From: Pseudomonadota bacterium
Lineage (GTDB): Bacteria; Pseudomonadota; Alphaproteobacteria; Rhodobacterales; Rhodobacteraceae
Assembly: GCA_038533575.1 (NCBI GenBank)
Contig: JBCAYL010000001.1
Location: forward strand, 1,020,226-1,084,225
Reading direction: 5' to 3'
Length of the DNA stretch: 64,000 bases
The translations under genes and the position numbers were made by a program. Each line of letters begins with the position of its first letter. Positions within the stretch are counted from its first letter, which is position 1. Of the stretch, positions 40,763 through 51,307 are shown in pieces. Below the pieces are notes generated by a model. That model was not told the origin of the DNA. It saw nothing but the letters and a program-made list of their open reading frames with translations, and made no database searches.

Positions 40763-41905
40763 ATGTCGCTCGACACGACCCACGAACTGAATTCGCTCGG
40801 ATTTGCCAAGCCGCCCGCCCAGACGCGGGTGGTGGTCGCGATGTCGGGTGGCGTGGACAGCTCGGTCGTCGCCGCCGAACTCGCGGCGGAGGGCTATGAT
40901 GTCGTCGGCGTCACCCTCCAGCTCTACGATCACGGCGCGGCGCTGGCCAAGAAAGGCGCCTGTTGCGCCGGGCGCGACATCCACGATGCCCGCCGCGTGG
41001 CTGAGGAAATGGGCTTTCCACACTACGTGCTCGACTACGAAAACACCTTTCGCGAGGCGGTGATCGACGAGTTCGCCGACAGCTATCTCGCAGGCGCAAC
41101 TCCGGTGCCCTGCATCCGCTGCAACGAGCGGGTGAAGTTCCGCGACCTGCTCGAGACCGCCAAGGATCTCGAGGCTGATTGCATGGCCACCGGGCACTAT
41201 ATCCAGCGCAGGATGGGCGCGGCGGGGCCCGAGCTGCACATGGCCGCCGATCCCGTGCGCGACCAGAGCTATTTCCTGTTCTCGACGACCGCCGAGCAGC
41301 TCGATTACCTGCGCTTCCCCCTCGGGCACCTCGCCACGAAGGCCGAGACGCGCGCGCTGGCGGCCAAGCACGGGCTTCCGGTGGCCGACAAGCCCGACAG
41401 CCAGGACATCTGCTTTGTCCCGAACGGCGACTATGCCGCCGTCATCGAGAAGCTGCGTCCGGGCGCGGCCGATCCCGGCGAGATCGTCCATGCCGACGGG
41501 CGCGTCCTCGGTACGCATCGCGGTGTCATCCACTACACGATCGGGCAGCGGCGGGGCCTCGGCATCGGCGGGCTCGACGAGCCGCTCTACGTCGTGAAGC
41601 TCGACGTGGATGCGCGCCGCGTGATCGTGGGCCCGAAAGACCTGCTCGCCACGCGCCGCGTGCCGGTGGCGGAGGTGAACTGGCTGGGCGACGCGCCCTT
41701 CGAAAGCGCCAAGGCCTGGAACATCACCGCGAAGGTGCGCTCCACCCGCCCCCCGCGGGACGCCGTGCTGCGCCCGACGGGGCCGCGCACCGCCGAGGTG
41801 GAGCTCGTGGTGGCCGAGGAGGGCATCAGCCCGGGCCAGGCCTGCGTCTTCTACGCCCCCGACAGCACGCGCGTGCTCGGCGGCGGCTGGATCACCCGTG
41901 GCTGA
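40763..41905 (+). CDS. mnmA: tRNA-specific 2-thiouridylase MnmA
   Basis: 380 residues from ATG at 40763; GAGG lies well placed before it, whereas ATG 40754 abuts that site. PP-loop [12 protein letters not shown]; catalytic cysteines in [11 protein letters not shown] and [12 protein letters not shown]. It thiolates uridine 34 of Lys, Glu and Gln tRNAs. It overlaps the GNAT gene by 8 bases and is divergent from sciP. Confidence 0.96.
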   Translation: MSLDTTHELNSLGFAKPPAQTRVVVAMSGGVDSSVVAAELAAEGYDVVGVTLQLYDHGAALAKKGACCAGRDIHDARRVAEEMGFPHYVLDYENTFREAVIDEFADSYLAGATPVPCIRCNERVKFRDLLETAKDLEADCMATGHYIQRRMGAAGPELHMAADPVRDQSYFLFSTTAEQLDYLRFPLGHLATKAETRALAAKHGLPVADKPDSQDICFVPNGDYAAVIEKLRPGAADPGEIVHADGRVLGTHRGVIHYTIGQRRGLGIGGLDEPLYVVKLDVDARRVIVGPKDLLATRRVPVAEVNWLGDAPFESAKAWNITAKVRSTRPPRDAVLRPTGPRTAEVELVVAEEGISPGQACVFYAPDSTRVLGGGWITRG

Positions 41906-42401
41906 GATCATCCGGACGGAGCGTCTGACGCTCCGCCCGATGGCCCTGCGCGACGCGGCAGCGCTGCACGCCTTCTTCTCGGACCCGGCGGCGATGGCAT
42001 ACTGGTCCGCGCCCCATGAGAGCCTCGAAGAGACGCAAGCATGGGTCCGCGGCACCGTGGAGAGCCCGCCCCACGTGACGCGGGAATACGTGCTCGAGCG
42101 TGACGGGGCGGTCATCGGCAAGGCCGGGATCTGGAAGGCCCCGGAGCTCGGGTATTTCCTCATCCGCCCGCATTGGGGCCAGGGGCTCATGTCAGAGGCG
42201 CTCGGGGCGCTTCTGCCGGTACTGCACAGCCTGATGGACCTCGAGATCATCACCGCGGAGATCACCCCGGAGAACACGGCCTCCGCGCATCTCCTGGGAA
42301 AGCTCGGCTTCACGGAGGTCCGCTGCGGGGAGAAAGACCATTGGGACGGCGCGGCCTGGGTCGATACCGGCTATTACGAGCGGCCCCGAAGCGCGCGCTG
42401 A
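41898..42401 (+). CDS. GNAT-family N-acetyltransferase
   Basis: 167 residues of the RimJ/RimL-like GNAT group: opening [20 protein letters not shown], acetyl-CoA region [20 protein letters not shown], and [14 protein letters not shown]. The acceptor is unknown. It overlaps mnmA by 8 bases and ends 3 bases from the convergent lpxB stop. Confidence 0.9.
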   Translation: MAEIIRTERLTLRPMALRDAAALHAFFSDPAAMAYWSAPHESLEETQAWVRGTVESPPHVTREYVLERDGAVIGKAGIWKAPELGYFLIRPHWGQGLMSEALGALLPVLHSLMDLEIITAEITPENTASAHLLGKLGFTEVRCGEKDHWDGAAWVDTGYYERPRSAR

Positions 42402-42404
42402 TCC

Positions 42405-43559
42405 TCAGCCCGAGGGCAGATGCGCGAGAAGCGACTTCGCCGCACGCAGCCCCGGTGCCTCCTGCCCCGCCCCGAGCTGCTCCATCGTCTGTGCCATGGC
42501 GCTCAGCTGGTCCGCCGGATCCCGCGCGAGCGCGTCGAGCGCCGGCGCGATCCGCTCGGGCCGGCAGGCCTTTCCGATGAATTCGGGCACGGCCCGCGTC
42601 TTGCTTACGAGGTTCACGAGCGTGACGGTGTCGGTCAGGAGGCGGCGCTCGATATAGGCGCGCGTGAGCCAGTTCATGTCGTAGGCGATCACCATGGGCG
42701 TCTTGGCGGCGGCAAGCTCGAGCGAGACCGTCCCCGAGGCGGCGAGGGCGAGGTCGGCGGCGGCCATGGCCACGCGGCGGTCCTCGGCGGCCTCGGACGC
42801 GCCCTGCCCGGCATCGCCGAGGATGATGGGCGCGCGTGGCAGCGCCGTGGCAAGCTCCCGGACGCGGGGCGCGATATGGGGCAAGGTGGGCAGGATCACG
42901 GGCCAATCCTTGAGCTCCGAGCGCGCAAGGGCCTCGGCAAAAACCGGGATCAGGCGCTCGACCTCGCCCCGGCGCGACCCCGGCAGGAGAACGAGCGCGC
43001 GCGCATCGCCGAGGCCATGCGCCGCGCGGAAAGCTCGCTGCGCCTCCGCAGGGACCGGCGCGCGCGCTGCGACCGGGTGCCCCACGAAATCACAGGTCAT
43101 GCCATGGGCTGTCATGTAGGGCGGCTCGAACGGAAAGAGCGCGAGGACATGGTCGATGAGCGGCGCCATCTTTGCCGCCCGCCCAGGGCGCCACGCCCAG
43201 ACCGTAGGGGCCACGTAATGCACCGTGCGAAGGCGGGAGGCGGATTTGATCAGCTTGGCGACGCGCAGGGAGAAATCAGGGCTGTCGATGGTGACGACGG
43301 CATCGGGCTGCCACGCAAGCGCGGCCACGGCGGTCTCTCGGATACGGCGCTTGAGAGGAAAGTACTTCGGCAGCACCTCCGCGATGCCCATGACCGAGAG
43401 CTCTTCCATCGGGAAAAGGCTCTCCATGCCCGCCGCTTTCATCTGCGGCCCGGCCACGCCGCGGAGCTCCACATCCGGCTGCAAGGCCCGGAGACCCGCG
43501 ACCAGTGCCGCCCCGAGGGCATCGCCGGAGGGCTCCCCGGCTGTCAGGAAGAGTTTCAC
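42405..43559 (-). CDS. lpxB: Lipid-A-disaccharide synthase
   Basis: 384 residues beginning with GTG at 43559, which overlaps the lpxI stop (GTGA); the longer open frame to 43940 is out of context. Family motifs TAGEPSGDALGA, FLPMEELSVMGIAEVLP-like region, and APTVWAWRPGRAAKM are present. It is the last gene of the envelope operon and joins two acyl-glucosamine units in lipid A synthesis. Confidence 0.95.
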   Translation of the reverse strand: MKLFLTAGEPSGDALGAALVAGLRALQPDVELRGVAGPQMKAAGMESLFPMEELSVMGIAEVLPKYFPLKRRIRETAVAALAWQPDAVVTIDSPDFSLRVAKLIKSASRLRTVHYVAPTVWAWRPGRAAKMAPLIDHVLALFPFEPPYMTAHGMTCDFVGHPVAARAPVPAEAQRAFRAAHGLGDARALVLLPGSRRGEVERLIPVFAEALARSELKDWPVILPTLPHIAPRVRELATALPRAPIILGDAGQGASEAAEDRRVAMAAADLALAASGTVSLELAAAKTPMVIAYDMNWLTRAYIERRLLTDTVTLVNLVSKTRAVPEFIGKACRPERIAPALDALARDPADQLSAMAQTMEQLGAGQEAPGLRAAKSLLAHLPSG

Positions 43560-44434
43560 GGCCGCACCCAGAGGAAGAGGCCGGCGGCCTCGGCCTCCGC
43601 GATGGTGGCCTCCCGCTCGAGGAGGAGCACGCCGCCCGCGGCGATGACGATGCCCGCGAGCCCCGCCTCCGCCGCGTGGCGCGCGGTCGCGGGGCCGATG
43701 GTTGGCATGTCCACCCGGAGCTCCTGCCCGGGCTTCGGTGCCTTGTAGAGCAGGCCGCCGGGCGGCAGGCCGGGGTCCCGCGCCACGCGGGGTGCGGCCG
43801 GTCCGCTGAGCCAGTCGGCAGCCATGCCGAGCGGGTTGAGTACGGTCGGCAGCGTCGTATGCGACAGGAGAGAGCGCAGCATCCAATCGGTGCCGGGCAA
43901 GGTCTCCACGGCGAGCGCCTGCCCCGCGGCCACCACGCAAGCCTGCCCCACATCGGCCGCGCCGAGCGCGGCGACGATCTCCGCCCCGCGCGCGGCATCG
44001 GCCTCGTCCCGCGCGGTCACCTCGCCGGTGATCACGCCCGGCGCAGGCAGCAGATCCGGGGCGATGTCATGGGCTCCGACGACCTCGAACCCGGCCTCTT
44101 CGAGGATCGACAGCAAAGCCCGCAGCGCGCCGTCATCGCCGCGGGCAAGCGCGTCCATGAGCCGGGGCACGAGGGGCCGCGTCGCGGGATCGATTTCCGC
44201 GGGGTCGATGCTGGGCCGCGTGACCTTCCCAACGAGGCAGAGCCGGGAGACGCCCGCGTCGCGCAGGCGCTCCAGCGTGCTGCCGAGATGCTCCAGCCGA
44301 AAGGTGAGATCGGGGGCAAGACCGTCGGGCATGTGGTCCGCCATGGCCGCGATGAAGGGCCTCTCCCCGGCCCGGGCGGCGATCACACCGGGCAGCGTGC
44401 CCGCCCCCGCGATCAGCGCGAGGCGACCGCTCAT
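43556..44434 (-). CDS. lpxI: UDP-2,3-diacylglucosamine diphosphatase LpxI
   Basis: 292 residues from ATG at 44434, overlapping the lpxA stop by 4 bases. LpxI-specific blocks: LALIAGAGTLPGVIA near the start and MPTIGPATARHAAEAGLAG near the end. LpxI is the alphaproteobacterial replacement for LpxH and yields lipid X for LpxB, matching its place between lpxA and lpxB. Confidence 0.94.
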   Translation of the reverse strand: MSGRLALIAGAGTLPGVIAARAGERPFIAAMADHMPDGLAPDLTFRLEHLGSTLERLRDAGVSRLCLVGKVTRPSIDPAEIDPATRPLVPRLMDALARGDDGALRALLSILEEAGFEVVGAHDIAPDLLPAPGVITGEVTARDEADAARGAEIVAALGAADVGQACVVAAGQALAVETLPGTDWMLRSLLSHTTLPTVLNPLGMAADWLSGPAAPRVARDPGLPPGGLLYKAPKPGQELRVDMPTIGPATARHAAEAGLAGIVIAAGGVLLLEREATIAEAEAAGLFLWVRP

Positions 44435-45255
44435 TTCGGGGTCAGGAAGCCGCGGTCGCTTTCCCCGCCGGTGATGAAGCGCACCATGTCCTGCACATAG
44501 GCGCTCTCGCTTTCGTCCTTGAGGCGGCGCGCGCGGTCGAGAAAGGCGCCGTCGCCCTGGGCGAGCATCTGGAAGGCGGCGCGAAGCGCGGTGATATCCG
44601 CGCGCGCCACGCCGCGGCGCTTCAGTCCCACGAGATTGAGCCCGTCGAGCTCGCCCCGCGCGCCCTGAACGAGGCCATGGGGCATGACGTCGGCGGTGAC
44701 CATGGAAAGCGCGCCGATGATCGCGCCGCGCCCGATGCGGACCCATTGGTGGATCCCGCAGAGCCCGCCGACGATGACCTCGTCCTCTAGGACGCAGTGC
44801 CCCGCAATGGCGGCAGAATTCACGACAATGACGCGATCCCCGATCCGGGCGTCATGGGCGATGTGACAGCCGGCCATAAAGAGCCCGTCATCGCCCACGC
44901 GCGTGACCCCGCCACCGCCCTCGGTGCCGGTATTCATGGTCACGTGCTCTCGGATTCGGTTTCGTGCGCCGATGACGAGCTCGGAGGCCTCGCCCTTGAA
45001 CTTCAGATCCTGCGGGATCTCGCCCAGCACGCTGAAGGGGAAGACGACCGTCCCCTCCCCGATGCGCGTCTTGCCGGTGACGATCACGTGGCTCTTGAGC
45101 TCCACGCGCGGGCCAAGCACCGCCTCTGCGCCGACGATGCAAAACGGCCCCACCTTCGCGGACGGGTCCACCTTGGCGCCCGCCTCGACGATGGCAGTGG
45201 GGTGGATATGGTCGTTCTGGGTCACGCTGGTGTCACTGGGCTCCGTCCCGCTCAC
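44431..45255 (-). CDS. lpxA: UDP-N-acetylglucosamine acyltransferase LpxA
   Basis: 274 residues from GTG at 45255 (GTGA overlap with fabZ); GTG at 45225 would give 264, nearer the usual 260, but lacks a ribosome-binding site. Left-handed beta-helix hexapeptide repeats run through the N-terminal two thirds, with catalytic His in the [12 protein letters not shown] region and the C-terminal helical domain. It catalyses the first step of lipid A synthesis. Confidence 0.94.
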   Translation of the reverse strand: MSGTEPSDTSVTQNDHIHPTAIVEAGAKVDPSAKVGPFCIVGAEAVLGPRVELKSHVIVTGKTRIGEGTVVFPFSVLGEIPQDLKFKGEASELVIGARNRIREHVTMNTGTEGGGGVTRVGDDGLFMAGCHIAHDARIGDRVIVVNSAAIAGHCVLEDEVIVGGLCGIHQWVRIGRGAIIGALSMVTADVMPHGLVQGARGELDGLNLVGLKRRGVARADITALRAAFQMLAQGDGAFLDRARRLKDESESAYVQDMVRFITGGESDRGFLTPK

Positions 45256-45722
45256 TCGGGCAGGTCCATCATGGCGGTGAATTCCGCCTGGCAGGCGAGC
45301 TCGCCCTCCACGGTGGCCTTGCCCTCGAACTTCCATACCTTGCCGCCGGCCTTGCCCCGCAAGGTCTTCAACTCCATGCGCAGCACATCGCCGGGGATGA
45401 CCTTGCGCCGGAATTTGCAGCCGTCGATGGCCATGAAGTAGATGAGCATCTCCTTGTCCGCGAGGCCGAGCGAAGTGCCCACCATCACCGCCGCGGTCTG
45501 CGCCATGGCCTCCACGATGGTCACGCCCGGCATGATCGGCGTGCCCGGGAAATGGCCCTGGAAATGGGGCTCGTTCATCGTGACGTTCTTCCAGCCGGTG
45601 GCCGAGGCCGTGCCGTCGATATCGGTCACGCGGTCCACGAGGAGGAACGGGTAGCGGTGGGGCAAGAGCCGCTGGATGAGCTGGATATCGGCCGTCTGGT
45701 GCAGGGTCGTGGCGTCGGTCAT
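45252..45722 (-). CDS. fabZ: 3-hydroxyacyl-ACP dehydratase FabZ
   Basis: 156 residues from ATG at 45722 with AAGGA upstream. Hotdog fold with catalytic His in [12 protein letters not shown] and Glu in [12 protein letters not shown]. It dehydrates hydroxyacyl-ACP and sits beside lpxA, which competes for the same hydroxyacyl substrates. The conserved lpx-fab order supports the call. Confidence 0.96.
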   Translation of the reverse strand: MTDATTLHQTADIQLIQRLLPHRYPFLLVDRVTDIDGTASATGWKNVTMNEPHFQGHFPGTPIMPGVTIVEAMAQTAAVMVGTSLGLADKEMLIYFMAIDGCKFRRKVIPGDVLRMELKTLRGKAGGKVWKFEGKATVEGELACQAEFTAMMDLPE

Positions 45723-45781
45723 GGCGCGTCCTTCTTTGCCTCTGGCCGGGCTACCAAGGGGGCAAGGCTCTGGCAAGCGGG

Positions 45782-46408
45782 CTACTCTTCGGGCGCCGCG
45801 TCGTCCTCGGGCGGCTCCGTGCCCTCTAGCCCCTCAGAGCCCTCGGGCAGCGCGTCCGGGTCGAGCTCGGTGGCCGCGTCGATCCGCACGATCGCGATAT
45901 CGGTGATGTCGATGGCGTCGGCGCGGATGAGCACGGTCTCGGCCTCGATGAGGACGGCCGCCCCGGCCTCTCGCATGATCTGGTTGAGGATCGGGCGCAC
46001 GGCCTGGCTGAACGAGCGCCGCCGGAGATCGGCGCTGGCCTCGATCTCGGCCTCGCGCGCGTCCCGCTCGCGCCGGGCCGCCTGAACCCGGGCATCGAAA
46101 TCCTCCGCGAGCGCGGCGAACTCGTCGCGCGGGAGCGTTGCGCGGCGATCCGTCAGCGCGAGCTCCTCCTCGCGGAAGGCATCCGCCAACTCCTGGTTCT
46201 CGATGTTGAAGATGCGCTGCTCCTCGGCGATCTGCGCGAGGATGGATCGACCGAGCTCCGTTTCGGGGAAGAGCCGCGCGGATTCGATCGTCAGCACCGG
46301 GGAGCGCAGCGCCAGAGGCGCGGGCGCTTCCTGCGCCTGCGCCACCGGGGCCGTACCGAAGAGGGCGAGCGCCAGAAGGCCCGCGCGGAGCCAGCCCGCG
46401 CACGCCAT
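45782..46408 (-). CDS. OmpH/Skp-like periplasmic chaperone
   Basis: 208 residues. Sec signal peptide ([16 protein letters not shown], cleavage near 25), then the Skp/OmpH core with long charged helices ([20 protein letters not shown]) and an acidic tail. It delivers outer membrane proteins to BamA. The start overlaps the bamA stop by one base (TGATG). The acidic C-terminal tail of about 30 residues is longer than in E. coli Skp. Confidence 0.9.
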   Translation of the reverse strand: MACAGWLRAGLLALALFGTAPVAQAQEAPAPLALRSPVLTIESARLFPETELGRSILAQIAEEQRIFNIENQELADAFREEELALTDRRATLPRDEFAALAEDFDARVQAARRERDAREAEIEASADLRRRSFSQAVRPILNQIMREAGAAVLIEAETVLIRADAIDITDIAIVRIDAATELDPDALPEGSEGLEGTEPPEDDAAPEE

Positions 46409-48726
46409 CAGAAGGAGGTGGAGATCGTCAGGTCGAACTCCTGCTCATCGTCGAACTCTTCCTTCTGGATCGCGTCCGAGAAATTGAAGCGGAGCGGGCC
46501 GAGGGGGCTGTCCCAGAGGATCGCGACGCCGACCACGCTGCGCGGGGTAAAGTCGTCGTAAAAGACCGTGCCCGTGGCGCCGGACGTGTCGCCGATATTC
46601 CAGACCGAGCCGTAATCGAAGAACACACCACCGGTGATGCCATATTCTTCGGGAAGCCCGATGGGGAATTCCGCCTCGAGCCGGGCCACGGCGAAGAATT
46701 CGCCGCCGAGTGCGTCGTCGAAGGCCTCGCCCGATCCCGACGTGCCCCGTTCACGGGGGCCGATGCCGGAGGCACGGAAGCCCCGCATCCGGCGCGAGCC
46801 GAGGAAGAAGCGATCCGTGACGCGGCTCGTACCGTCCAGGTAGTTGAGCGCGCCGCCCTCGAGCGTGGCCCGGAGCAGCACATCTTCCCCGAGCACGCGG
46901 GTCTCAGCGGCTGCCAGAGCCGTCGTCTCCACGAACTGGCTGTCGCCGAACGCGAATTCCTGCCCCACGCGGAGGAGGACGCCGGCGCGCGGATTGAGCC
47001 CGGAGCGGCGATTGTCGAAGGAGTAACTGTAGGCGAGGCCGTAGGTGGTCTCGTCACCGCGGAGGCCTTCGTCCTGCAGGATGCCTGCTGCATCGGAGGA
47101 CACGTCGAAGAGGTCCCGGTTGCGAACGAAGACGCCCGTCGTCACGCGCCCGTTCTCGGAGACGGGAAAACCGAGCGACGGCGAGATCTCGAAGGTCTGC
47201 GTGTCATAGAGCGCGTCGTCGTTATTGGTGCGCGAGAAATTGAAGCGCAGCCCGCCCGCGAGGTCGCGGTCAAAGAGTCCCGGCTCCACGAAATTGAGCG
47301 AGAAGAGCGCGTTGTCTTCCCCGGTCGCAAGCCGGGCGTTGAGCGTCTGGCCACGCCCCAGGAAGTTCCGCTCGGAAAACTCGAAGAGCAGCCCGAAGCC
47401 ATTCTCCGTCGAGAAGTTGCCCCCGAAGGAGAAGGAGCCCGTGGGCTGCTCGACGACATCCACGTCGATGATGACCTGGTCCGGCGAGGAGCCTTCGCGC
47501 GCATTCACGTCGGCATTGGCGAAGTATCCCAGTGCGCGGATACGCTCCGCGGAGGCCCGGATCTGGCGGGGATTGAAGGGATCGCCCTCCACCACCTGGA
47601 ACTGGCGGCGGATGACACGGTCGAGCGTCGTTGTGTTGCCCTCGATATCGATGCGCTCGACGAAAACGCGCGGGCCGCGGTCGATCTCGAAATCGACGTC
47701 GAGCGTCAGGTCCCGGTCATTGCGGGTGATCCGCGGGGTGACGCGGACGAAGTTGAGCCCCTGACGGAGAGCCAGCGTCTCTAGGCGGTCGATGTCGTTC
47801 TCGATGGCTACCGGCGAGTAGATCGCGCCCGAGCGCAGCCGCGTGGCCGCATCGAAGGGCGCGGCGTCCACATCATCGAGCAGCGAGGTCGTGGTGACCT
47901 GACCCACGCGGAATTGCTGCCCTTCGATGACATTGAAGGTGATGAAGAACGCGTCCCGCTGCGGGCTGAGCTCGGAGCTTACGCTCACTGTGCGGAAGTC
48001 CACGTAGCCGCGCGAATTGTAGAAATCCCGCAAGACCTGCTGATCGAATTCGAGGCGGTCCTCTACGAAGGTGTCGGTGCGCACGAGGAGGCGGAAGAGC
48101 CCGGCCTGCGTCGTCTCGAGGACGCGGCGCAGACGGCGGTCGGAGAAGGCGCGGTTGCCCACGAAGGAGATGCGCTCCACCTCCACGACGCCGCCCTCGG
48201 TGATCTCGTAGATCAGATCGACGCGGTTGTCGGAGCGGCGAATGATGCGCGGGTTCACGGTGGCCGCGATGCGGCCCTCGTTCGCGTAGGCCTGGCTGAT
48301 GGCGGCGGCGTCCTGTTCGGCGACGGTGGGATTGAAGACGCGCCTGGGCTGCGAGCGGACAATCCGCTCGAGATCGGCATCCGAGATGCGCGCATTGCCG
48401 TCGAAGGCCACCCTGTTCACTGTCGGGAATTCCTCGACGATGATCGTCAGCGTGCCGCCCGAGGGCACCGCGTCCACAGTGGCGAAGAGGCCGGAGGCGC
48501 GAATGCGCTGGATCGCATCGTTGATTTCGCCGGTGCTCAGCACCTCTCCCGGCGTGATCCCGGCAAAGCTGATAATCGTCGCCGTCTCTATGCGGCGGTT
48601 GCCTTCGACGTTGATGTTGGAAATGCGCGATTGCGCGATCGCATCAGTGGCAAGGAGCAGCGCGAGCCCCGCCGCCAAAAGATAGGTGAGCCCACGCCCG
48701 CGAAACGTGCTCCAAATCAGCTGCAT
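46408..48726 (-). CDS. bamA: Outer membrane protein assembly factor BamA
   Basis: 772 residues: signal peptide (YLLAAGLALLLATDAIAQ), five POTRA domains (about 38-430) and a C-terminal beta-barrel. The barrel contains the FLGSRRMRGFR (loop 6 VRGF-like) motif and ends in phenylalanine. It is the essential outer-membrane insertase, placed between rseP and ompH as usual. Confidence 0.97.
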   Translation of the reverse strand: MQLIWSTFRGRGLTYLLAAGLALLLATDAIAQSRISNINVEGNRRIETATIISFAGITPGEVLSTGEINDAIQRIRASGLFATVDAVPSGGTLTIIVEEFPTVNRVAFDGNARISDADLERIVRSQPRRVFNPTVAEQDAAAISQAYANEGRIAATVNPRIIRRSDNRVDLIYEITEGGVVEVERISFVGNRAFSDRRLRRVLETTQAGLFRLLVRTDTFVEDRLEFDQQVLRDFYNSRGYVDFRTVSVSSELSPQRDAFFITFNVIEGQQFRVGQVTTTSLLDDVDAAPFDAATRLRSGAIYSPVAIENDIDRLETLALRQGLNFVRVTPRITRNDRDLTLDVDFEIDRGPRVFVERIDIEGNTTTLDRVIRRQFQVVEGDPFNPRQIRASAERIRALGYFANADVNAREGSSPDQVIIDVDVVEQPTGSFSFGGNFSTENGFGLLFEFSERNFLGRGQTLNARLATGEDNALFSLNFVEPGLFDRDLAGGLRFNFSRTNNDDALYDTQTFEISPSLGFPVSENGRVTTGVFVRNRDLFDVSSDAAGILQDEGLRGDETTYGLAYSYSFDNRRSGLNPRAGVLLRVGQEFAFGDSQFVETTALAAAETRVLGEDVLLRATLEGGALNYLDGTSRVTDRFFLGSRRMRGFRASGIGPRERGTSGSGEAFDDALGGEFFAVARLEAEFPIGLPEEYGITGGVFFDYGSVWNIGDTSGATGTVFYDDFTPRSVVGVAILWDSPLGPLRFNFSDAIQKEEFDDEQEFDLTISTSF

Positions 48727-48800
48727 CTGCCCATGCCCCCGCCTGCTGTTTTTTATAGCTGTTAGCCGGTTGGCCCAGACCTGTCAAAACAGCATAACGC

Positions 48801-48823
48801 AGAAAGCCGCGCAGAAGCGCGGC
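48801..48823 (-). terminator. Probable terminator after the 47-residue gene
   Basis: GCCGCGC (48806-48812) and GCGCGGC (48817-48823) form a 7-bp stem with a 4-base loop. Read leftward it is followed by TTTCT, a weak T tract. It could end the upstream envelope transcript before bamA, which would then need its own promoter in 48727-48800. Confidence 0.6.
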
Positions 48824-48849
48824 CCGGGTCGAGTTGTTGCGTGCAGGGC

Positions 48850-48993
48850 TCAGAAGCCGGCGGGGATCGCCAGGTAGCCGATGTTGGACGATGCCACGAG
48901 CGCGATGCCGATGGCGGCGACGAAAAGCAGCCGGTCCCAGGCCATATCCACGATCAGGCCGAGCCCTTTTGCGTTGTTCTGGATGGTCTGCAT
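48850..48993 (-). CDS. 47-residue membrane protein between rseP and bamA
   Basis: A complete frame from ATG at 48993 to TGA at 48850, preceded by GGGGGA 6 bases upstream. The protein starts MQTIQNNAKGLGLIVDMAWD and continues into one hydrophobic helix (LLFVAAIGIALVASSNIGYL, about 22-41). No family is recognised. It is on the operon strand, 101 bases after rseP, followed by a hairpin. Confidence 0.6.
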   Translation of the reverse strand: MQTIQNNAKGLGLIVDMAWDRLLFVAAIGIALVASSNIGYLAIPAGF

Positions 48994-49094
48994 GTCTCAT
49001 CCCCCGATGGGTCGCGTGTTTCCTTGTTAGGAAGATCGCGGGGGAATGGGGCGAGAATGCGGCGCAGCCTAGGTCTCTTGGGGGCGCGTGGGCG

Positions 49095-50438
49095 TCACAG
49101 GACGCGGCAGACGATGTCGTTGGCGAGCCCGAAGACCATGACGAAGACCACCACCGAGAGGCCGAAGACCATGAGCCCGTTCATCACCCGCTCCGACGGC
49201 GGGCGGCGGGCGGCGGCCTCGTAGGCATGGAGCACGAGGTGCCCGCCATCGAGGATCGGGATCGGGAAGAGGTTCACGAGCCCCACGGCCGTGGAAATGA
49301 AGGCGATGAACTGGATGAAGTCGTCGATCCCGAGGCTGGCCATGGTGCCCGCGGTCGTGGCGATGCCCACCGGGCCGGAGAGATTGCATGTCCCGATGGC
49401 GCCGGTGATGATGTTCCAGAGCCCGTCGAGCGAGGCCACGATGATGAAGCCCACCTGGCTGATCGCCGCGGGGATCGCGGTGAGCGGCCCCACCGTCTCG
49501 GTCACGGGGTCAAAGAAGGTGCCGCCGCGGAGGCCGATCCGATAATTGGTCTCGAACCCGCCGCCCTCGAGCCGCTCGTCCGTCGCGCGGGGCTCGAGGA
49601 TGAAATCGAGCACCTCGCCGTCCCGCCAGACCTCGAGCGCCAGGGGCTTGCCAGCCGTGGCGGTGACGATCTCGATCATGTCGTCGAAGATGGCAATGTC
49701 GGTGCCATCGATGCTGAGCACGACGTCCCCGGCCTCGATCCCGGCATCCTCCGCGGCGCTTTCGAGCGTCACGGCCCGCACGAGCGGCGGCGAGATATGG
49801 GGCGCTTCCACCGCCATCTCCTGCCCGTCCCGCTCGATGATATAGGTCAGCGTGGCCGTCCCGGGGACCTCGTCGCGGATCGTGGCGAGCTCCTCGACGG
49901 AGCTGAGCGCGACGCCGCCGATGGAGCGGATCACGTCCCCCTGCTCGAGCTCGTTGACGACCGGCATCGGCAGGCTCGTATCCACCGTCAGCGGCTCGCG
50001 GGCCTCGCCGTTGAACATGAAGAACGCCGCGAAGATCAGCGCCGACAGGATGAAATTGAACACCGGGCCCGCCGCCACCGTGAGCGACCGTGCCCAGACC
50101 GGTGCGCCGTGCATCGTGGCGCGTCGCTCCTCGGGGCTCAGCGCGCTCATGGTCTCGCCGTCGGCCCCTGCCGAGGCCGCATTGGCATCGCCGCGGAATT
50201 TCACGTAGCCGCCGAAGGGCAAGAGCGCGAGCTGCCAGACCGTCCCGTGCCGGTCGGTGCGCTGCACGAGGGGCTTTCCGAAGCCCACCGAAAAGACATC
50301 CGCCTTGATCCCGCACCAGCGGCCCACGATGTAGTGACCGTATTCATGGACCGCCACGATCACGCTGAGCGCGACGATGAAGGTGACGATCACCCAGGTG
50401 AGGCCACCGAAAGTCGCGATCAAGCTGGTGAGGTCCAT
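49095..50438 (-). CDS. rseP: Site-2 membrane zinc metalloprotease RseP
   Basis: 447 residues. Active-site HEYGH in the first membrane helix, two PDZ-like regions between helices (GDVIRSIGG and AGDVVLSIDG), and the C-terminal NLFPIPILDGGH metal ligand motif. RseP carries out intramembrane cleavage of anti-sigma factors. In most Rhodobacteraceae dxr precedes it; here cdsA does, 86 bases away. Confidence 0.95.
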   Translation of the reverse strand: MDLTSLIATFGGLTWVIVTFIVALSVIVAVHEYGHYIVGRWCGIKADVFSVGFGKPLVQRTDRHGTVWQLALLPFGGYVKFRGDANAASAGADGETMSALSPEERRATMHGAPVWARSLTVAAGPVFNFILSALIFAAFFMFNGEAREPLTVDTSLPMPVVNELEQGDVIRSIGGVALSSVEELATIRDEVPGTATLTYIIERDGQEMAVEAPHISPPLVRAVTLESAAEDAGIEAGDVVLSIDGTDIAIFDDMIEIVTATAGKPLALEVWRDGEVLDFILEPRATDERLEGGGFETNYRIGLRGGTFFDPVTETVGPLTAIPAAISQVGFIIVASLDGLWNIITGAIGTCNLSGPVGIATTAGTMASLGIDDFIQFIAFISTAVGLVNLFPIPILDGGHLVLHAYEAAARRPPSERVMNGLMVFGLSVVVFVMVFGLANDIVCRVL

Positions 50439-50524
50439 GGGCTGTTATGTATCCTATCGGCGTGCTCTTACCGGCGAGAGATGAGGCGGATGAGCAGAGT
50501 TATCAAGGGTGGGATCCGCGCGCC

Positions 50525-51307
50525 CTAGAGCGCCACGTCGGGCACGTTGACGATGAGCGCGGCCCCGAGCATGACGAGCGAGGCCCCGAGAAGGCCGTCG
50601 AAACGGTCAAATAGCCCGCCATGGCCGGGGATGAGGGTGGAGCTGTCCTTCACGTTCATGCGCCGCTTGAGGGCACTTTCGGCGATGTCGCCCATCTGGC
50701 TGGCAAAGCTCACGACGGCGGAGATCCAGATGAGATCGGCGCCCGCCTTGGTGAACGTCAGGAAGGCCGCGCCGACGAGCGCGGCACCGACCCAGCCCGC
50801 GACGGTGCCTGACCACGTCTTCTTGGGCGAGATGGCAGGCCAGAATTTGGGGCCGCCGAAGACGCGACCGGCGAAATAGCCCGCCACGTCGGTGATCACG
50901 ACGACGAGGATGAGCCAGATGATCCAGACCATCCCGTGCTCCTCGCGAAAGGTCACGAGCCCCCAGCCCGCGATGATGATCGCCAGCGCGAAGGCCGCGA
51001 AGGTCAGACGCTCCCGCGAGAGCGCGAGCGCGCCGAGGATCGGCGGCGCAAGGGCGAAGGCAAGGATCAGCGGATCGGCGAAGAGCCCGGAGAGCACCGA
51101 GGCCGTTCCCGCCGCGAGGAGCATGCCGGGCACCGGCGCTTCGGGCGCGATCATCGTCCATAGCTCCCAGACCATGATAGCGGTGACGAAGACGGTGAGC
51201 ATCTGGAACCAGACCCCGCCGAGCGCCACGGCCGCGATCCCCAGCAGCGCCATCAGCGCGCCGGAGACGAGGCGCGCTTGCAGGTCGTCCCATTTCGGAG
51301 AGGTCAT
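50525..51307 (-). CDS. cdsA: Phosphatidate cytidylyltransferase CdsA
   Basis: 260 residues with about eight membrane helices. The family signature appears at the C-terminus (ALKRRMNVKDSSTLIPGHGG, then LFDRFDG). It makes CDP-diacylglycerol for phospholipids. It overlaps uppS by 4 bases. Downstream the expected dxr is missing before rseP. Confidence 0.95.
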   Translation of the reverse strand: MTSPKWDDLQARLVSGALMALLGIAAVALGGVWFQMLTVFVTAIMVWELWTMIAPEAPVPGMLLAAGTASVLSGLFADPLILAFALAPPILGALALSRERLTFAAFALAIIIAGWGLVTFREEHGMVWIIWLILVVVITDVAGYFAGRVFGGPKFWPAISPKKTWSGTVAGWVGAALVGAAFLTFTKAGADLIWISAVVSFASQMGDIAESALKRRMNVKDSSTLIPGHGGLFDRFDGLLGASLVMLGAALIVNVPDVAL

